This document shows positions 61,001 through 64,000 of a stretch of DNA of 64,000 nucleotides, in pieces. A model generated the notes under the pieces. It made no database searches. It was not told where the DNA came from and was given only the letters and a program-made list of their open reading frames with translations. Positions within the stretch are counted from its first letter, which is position 1. Each line of letters begins with the position of its first letter. The stretch is from CAZSMC01 sp964607755 (GTDB lineage: Bacteria; Zhuqueibacterota; Zhuqueibacteria; Residuimicrobiales; Krinioviventaceae). The DNA lies in NCBI GenBank assembly GCA_964607755.1, contig CAZSMC010000013.1, positions 1 through 64,000 on the forward strand, read 5' to 3'. Position numbers and translations under genes: made by a program.

Positions 61001-63931
61001 CACTCGAACCAGACATGAATCGGAAGCCGGGGCAGTGGCTGTCCATGTGAACGATCCGTCATTCGCTGTATCGTCAGCCAGGTTATTCCACGTTGCCCCG
61101 CTATCGCGGCTTAAAGCGATAGCAACCGTGGCGCCGGTGCTTTCAGAGTCCCAGGTGATAGGATACTCTGAGCCGATCTCCCAGCTTTCACCACCGTTTG
61201 GGGCGGTAATGGTCACACGTGGTTCCGGAGTAATTGAAAACACAGCGTCGCTCGTGTCTGATATTGTGTTGTCAAGAGTCCAGACTCTGATCAGGCATTC
61301 GTCAGAAGGAGTGCCATTTACCAGCCAGCTCAGGTTACCGCTTGCGGCCGGGCTTTCGCCGATACTGGTCCAGCTACCGCCATTGTTGCGGGACAACTCT
61401 ATTCTTACATTCCCGTCAATACCAAGGGCATCCCAGCTTATGGTATGTTGCGTATTAATTGGCCATTCTTCACCACCGTTAGGTGATATCACAGTGATCT
61501 CTCCCTGGCTAACATCGATGGGAAGGAACTCGAGATAGTCCACCCGGGCATATTCACCCGCACTTCGGGTTAGCTCTATTGTTATTCTATCTCCCAGGGA
61601 AAATTCAACCTCGCCAAGGTCACGCTTTTTATACACATCATCTTCATGAGAATCATCCCATAACCAGTTGTCTATTACATTGCCGTTTATTTTCACTATG
61701 GCACGACTTGCACCATCGATTTCATCCAAATAGCGTAAATAGAAATGGTAAAGACCTGGCAGCAAGTCAAACTCGTAGCTAAGTGTGGCTGTGGGAACGC
61801 CGTGAGGCAGAGCTGTCACCTGGCCTCCACTTGCCCCTGGCCGGTCTTGTATTTCAACTCCTGGTGAATGGTCGATGTCTTCGGCTTCGACAATTTCGGA
61901 GGTACTGGTGTTCTCGACAATTGAAAAAGGCGCATCGCTCACGTCCTGATTGGCGGGATCCTCATTGTCTGTTATTCGAACAAGACAATTGAGTGAGATA
62001 GAGTCTGGGAGGAACCAGTCGAATCGCCCGCTGTTCGGTGCATCTGTCCGCAGAACAGTCCAGTGCATGCCATTATCCAGAGAATATTCAACAGTGACTC
62101 GCCTATTGGGATTAGTCCCTATCCATTCAATGACTTGAGGTGAATTAGCTTCCCATTCTTCACCGCCATTAGGCGATGTGATCATGATTTGAGTGGCTTT
62201 TTTAATGGTAAAAACCCAGTCGCTTTTATCAGAAGGATAGCCATCTCTGGCATCTGATATCCGAACGACACCTTTGGGTGTGGGAGTATCTGGCACGATC
62301 CAATCGTACGCCCCTACATCAGGGTAACTATTTACGATTGTACGAAAATTTTTATTATACTCTGTGGTGTATTCAATTTTAACTCGGTCCACATCGGGAT
62401 CAGGAGTCCAGCGAATGGTTTCCGTGCTGCCAACGTAAAAAACTTCATCTCCATTGGGATACGTGACGGTGAGCTCCATTTCCTGTGCGGAATACATGTA
62501 CACTTTGCCGGCATCTTCACCAGAATCATCGTTGTGGTATGCAGAGATGAGAATATCGTTCAAGCCATCGCCATTGATGTCTCCGTTACCAGAGCAGGAA
62601 AATCCCGAATGGTCGCCCTCATTTACACCTGTGAATTTTATGTCCGAATCATCGACGTGCATTTCATTATTCCAGGTATCCCGCCCGTAAAAGACGTATG
62701 AAACACCGGCTTCTGATCTGGAATTGGCGTTGGCTTTTGAAATGCCAATGATAAAGTCGTCGTAGCCATTCTGATTGAGATCACCAAGGCTGGAAATATC
62801 ATGGCCTATATCGTCGAACTCGTTATTGGCTGAAATTTTGACATCAGCCGCTAAGGACACATCCTGATTGGATTGCATGGAAATATTTTTGCCGAGAAGA
62901 ACATAGAAAATAGATCGTGAAGTACTAAACAATACATCATCAAGTCCATCGTCATCAATATCACCAAGGCTGGCGACGTTCCAGCCGAGATCATGGCGCG
63001 GACCCGGTCCATGCCAGGATGCATCCGCTTCAGAGAGGCTAACATTATTACCAAATTGTTCTCTGGATTTTCCTAAAATAAGATAAACTTTTCCGGCATA
63101 ATTCATGTCGTCATATTCAGCATAATTGGCGCTAACCAGAAAATCGCCTAAACCATCACCATTCACATCTCCGGCTTCGGACACCCGATGGCCTGCCCAA
63201 TCACCTTCTGATTCTGCCAAAAAACTGGCATCGGCATCGGTGAGACTTGCATGGTCTGGCCACTCATTCGTTGGTTTACCAAAGATAATATAAATCTTAC
63301 CGGCATTCGGTCCAACAGTTGAATTGAACCCGGCACCGATGATAATATCATCATAATTGTCTCCGTCCAGATCGCCAACACCGCGAACGTGGGTTGCTTC
63401 GGCACGGGGATCATCACCGGTATAAATGACATCTGCCTCAGCCAACGAATGGCTGCCTTGCCACTTGCTTGACGAACCGAAAAAGATGTAAACCCGGCCG
63501 AGCCGGTTGCCGCCTTGCGATGCCTGGGTTTTTTTGATGCTAATGGCAAAGTCTTGGATACCATCATTGTTGACGTCGCCTATGCCAAAAGCATCGTGAG
63601 AAGCTTCGTTGCCTATCATCTCGCCGTGAAATGTTGCATCAGCTTCAGTCAAAGGCAAATTATAACTCCAACCACTGGTTTTGCCGTAAAAGAGATAAAC
63701 ACGTCCGGCGTCCGCAGCTTCACCCATATCCCATTTTGGAGCGGTTGCGAGAAAATCGTCAAAACCGTCGTCATTCACGTCTCCGATTATAGTGACATGG
63801 TGCCCTGCCAAATCTCCGGGACGTTCACCAAGAAATGATACCGGTAACGAGCTGAGAGCTATTTCCTGACCAGCGTTAGCGAAATTCCATAGAACCATTA
63901 TTAACCAGAATAGAAGCGCTGCTTTTTTCAT
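58085..63931 (-). CDS. Giant secreted FG-GAP / Ig-repeat / CBM protein with sorting domain
   Basis: About 1948 residues from ATG 63931, placed by GAGGATA and the signal peptide 'KKAALLFWLIMVLWNFANAG'. Residues ~25-480: FG-GAP/integrin-type propeller ('GDVNDDGFDDFLA', 'GVGDLDGDNYDDIIIG'). Two Ig-like repeats follow, then a CBM6/carbohydrate-binding-like sandwich at ~670-805 ('EAEDIDHSPGVEIQD', 'YARVDYLEFLPID'). Then come eleven Ig-like repeats of ~94 residues, each opening like 'ITVTSPNGGEEWEIGT' and closing like 'DTSDAVFSI'. The last ~90 residues are a sorting domain ('ALQQNYPNPFNPATNIVYQL'). Likely a surface adhesin or glycan-binding scaffold exported by a type IX-like system. Confidence 0.9.
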   Translation of the reverse strand: MKKAALLFWLIMVLWNFANAGQEIALSSLPVSFLGERPGDLAGHHVTIIGDVNDDGFDDFLATAPKWDMGEAADAGRVYLFYGKTSGWSYNLPLTEADATFHGEMIGNEASHDAFGIGDVNNDGIQDFAISIKKTQASQGGNRLGRVYIFFGSSSKWQGSHSLAEADVIYTGDDPRAEATHVRGVGDLDGDNYDDIIIGAGFNSTVGPNAGKIYIIFGKPTNEWPDHASLTDADASFLAESEGDWAGHRVSEAGDVNGDGLGDFLVSANYAEYDDMNYAGKVYLILGKSREQFGNNVSLSEADASWHGPGPRHDLGWNVASLGDIDDDGLDDVLFSTSRSIFYVLLGKNISMQSNQDVSLAADVKISANNEFDDIGHDISSLGDLNQNGYDDFIIGISKANANSRSEAGVSYVFYGRDTWNNEMHVDDSDIKFTGVNEGDHSGFSCSGNGDINGDGLNDILISAYHNDDSGEDAGKVYMYSAQEMELTVTYPNGDEVFYVGSTETIRWTPDPDVDRVKIEYTTEYNKNFRTIVNSYPDVGAYDWIVPDTPTPKGVVRISDARDGYPSDKSDWVFTIKKATQIMITSPNGGEEWEANSPQVIEWIGTNPNRRVTVEYSLDNGMHWTVLRTDAPNSGRFDWFLPDSISLNCLVRITDNEDPANQDVSDAPFSIVENTSTSEIVEAEDIDHSPGVEIQDRPGASGGQVTALPHGVPTATLSYEFDLLPGLYHFYLRYLDEIDGASRAIVKINGNVIDNWLWDDSHEDDVYKKRDLGEVEFSLGDRITIELTRSAGEYARVDYLEFLPIDVSQGEITVISPNGGEEWPINTQHTISWDALGIDGNVRIELSRNNGGSWTSIGESPAASGNLSWLVNGTPSDECLIRVWTLDNTISDTSDAVFSITPEPRVTITAPNGGESWEIGSEYPITWDSESTGATVAIALSRDSGATWNNLADDTANDGSFTWTATAPASDSCLVRVTDNQYGATDTSDALFSIDYPPSVTVTLPNGGEEWEIGTEQQIHWTVVNVTGNVNIDLSRNNGQNWTRLASRPASDNRWTLTVAGPASDECLVRIQSENDNNVSDVSDSTFSIAEPPSITVTEPNGGEEWEIGTEQQIKWTRVNVTGNVNIDFSRNNGQDWTRLVTVPVADNSWTWTVQGPESGNCLVRVQTTDGNVADTSDAVFTIKKPPSITVIAPNGGEAWYIDTDQMIRWTTVNIESDMNIQLSRNKGAGWTTLGSVSPTDSVFEWTVEGPVSDDCLVRIAIKDGSVADTSDAVFSIEEKPSITVTSPNGGERWQTGETYNITWESVNISNQVNLNISRDNGKTWTQLWDKVENDGSYPWKVNIQPSDSCLVQVADAAGAASDESDEMFAVVPPPSLTVLRPDGGEIWYIGDTQTVEWSVADYEGTVHVELSRDNGQEWSDLATDYSETSLAWNVDGPESESCLVRVSTSDGKVQDTSDSTFSVMEPPYLTVTSPAANDQWEIGSTKTIQWESFRSSGMVSIWLNRQATQDSTAFVMFADSVLDTGNYDWHIDSEASDQCIIKVQDLEKDVAGTSGLFELFYPPELTVLAPNGGEIWNIGSEQNIRWTSSHYDGVLDIELSRDSGESWRTLAENVSANGTFQWTVTEPVSDSCLIRLISETGAVSDTSDSTFSIRPKPDLLVTRPAGGERWTIGSQEQVTWDTKNTSGIVTISLSRDGGSSWESVADSVVDNGSYTWTVTGPASQKCYIVVADIDGTPSDRCDQTFAIVERPAITVTNPNGQETWEVGSDVPIEWSATNIGQTVMIELSRDNGSSWETLTKEAENTESWIWNVTEPISIMCLVRIADSTGTVADTSDAVFTIKYATGVSRVSSEIPDEYALQQNYPNPFNPATNIVYQLPQASRVRLSIYNVRGTLVRSLVDEEQAPGTYRVEWDGRDDLGQQLSSGLYFYRIIADSFEKTQRMMLMK

Positions 63932-64000
63932 CCAGATATCCTCATTTGTTTTGGTCATTATTTGGGGTTTATTAGAGTATGAAAAAGATTTGTTCACTTT

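Overview
The window looks like a chromosomal segment of an uncultured bacterium of the FCB superphylum, with the Calditrichota/KSB1-type lineages the best guess. Three proteins (1351-3657, 27875-29455, 58085-63931) end in the 'NYPNPFNP...' C-terminal sorting/FlgD-like domain typical of those groups. The window also has Tat-signal sulfatases and glycosidases, a decayed hybrid two-component (HTCS-like) sensor, and intergenic repeats of the kind seen in such genomes. This placement comes from protein families, not from a marker gene; no rRNA, tRNA or ribosomal protein gene was seen.

Layout. 1-5200: an integron-like cassette stretch, with two RHH/PIN toxin-antitoxin modules, a truncated Phd antitoxin, a secreted beta-propeller protein, one convincing attC-like structure (1178-1303), a second likely one (4160-4230), and a long intergenic repeat in two copies. 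5210-7328: remains of a glycan-utilisation locus (a GH43 fragment, an intact GH43, a broken DUF5060 gene). 7417-14630: three ATP-grasp ligases, a lysine 2,3-aminomutase-type radical SAM enzyme behind a tiny aromatic-rich leader ORF, a GNAT-deacetylase fusion and a second GNAT, which together look like a beta-amino-acid conjugate pathway. 15279-22211: a coiled-coil protein, a DsrE-like protein, and a TetR / outer-membrane barrel / ABC / two FtsX permeases / LolA-like envelope operon. 22430-23046: a DUF433/DUF5615 toxin-antitoxin pair. 23160-29455: GH92 mannosidase, KDPG-type aldolase, a Tat DUF362 protein and a sorted DUF4380-like protein.

29470-31760 is a mosaic of hairpin-rich repeat modules around a small membrane-protein gene that has perfect 14-bp inverted repeats at its ends. 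31905-35072 (minus) is a seven-PAS receiver protein with no histidine-kinase core. 35409-42806 is a same-strand gene set: TIM-barrel isomerase/epimerase, CPBP protease, ATP-grasp ligase, Ate/Bpt-type aminoacyl-transferase, a cysteinyl-tRNA synthetase paralogue with altered zinc ligands and no anticodon tail, and a NodI/NodJ-like ABC-2 exporter. I regard this as the strongest candidate for an undescribed system.

43020-44515 is a decay zone: DUF4926, DUF6883 with an in-frame TGA, and an HTCS fragment ending at an inverted copy of one mosaic repeat. 44614-49788 (minus) is a glycan operon (putative glycosidase, GH29 fucosidase, sulfatase, FAH-family enzyme) consistent with use of sulfated, fucosylated glycans. 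50053-57912 holds an antitoxin remnant, a cytosolic sulfatase-fold protein, a NucS-like nuclease, a GNAT, a DUF4097 beta-helix protein, an exported C1 peptidase, an MFS transporter and a CDF metal exporter. 58085-63931 (minus) is a giant secreted FG-GAP/Ig/carbohydrate-binding protein.
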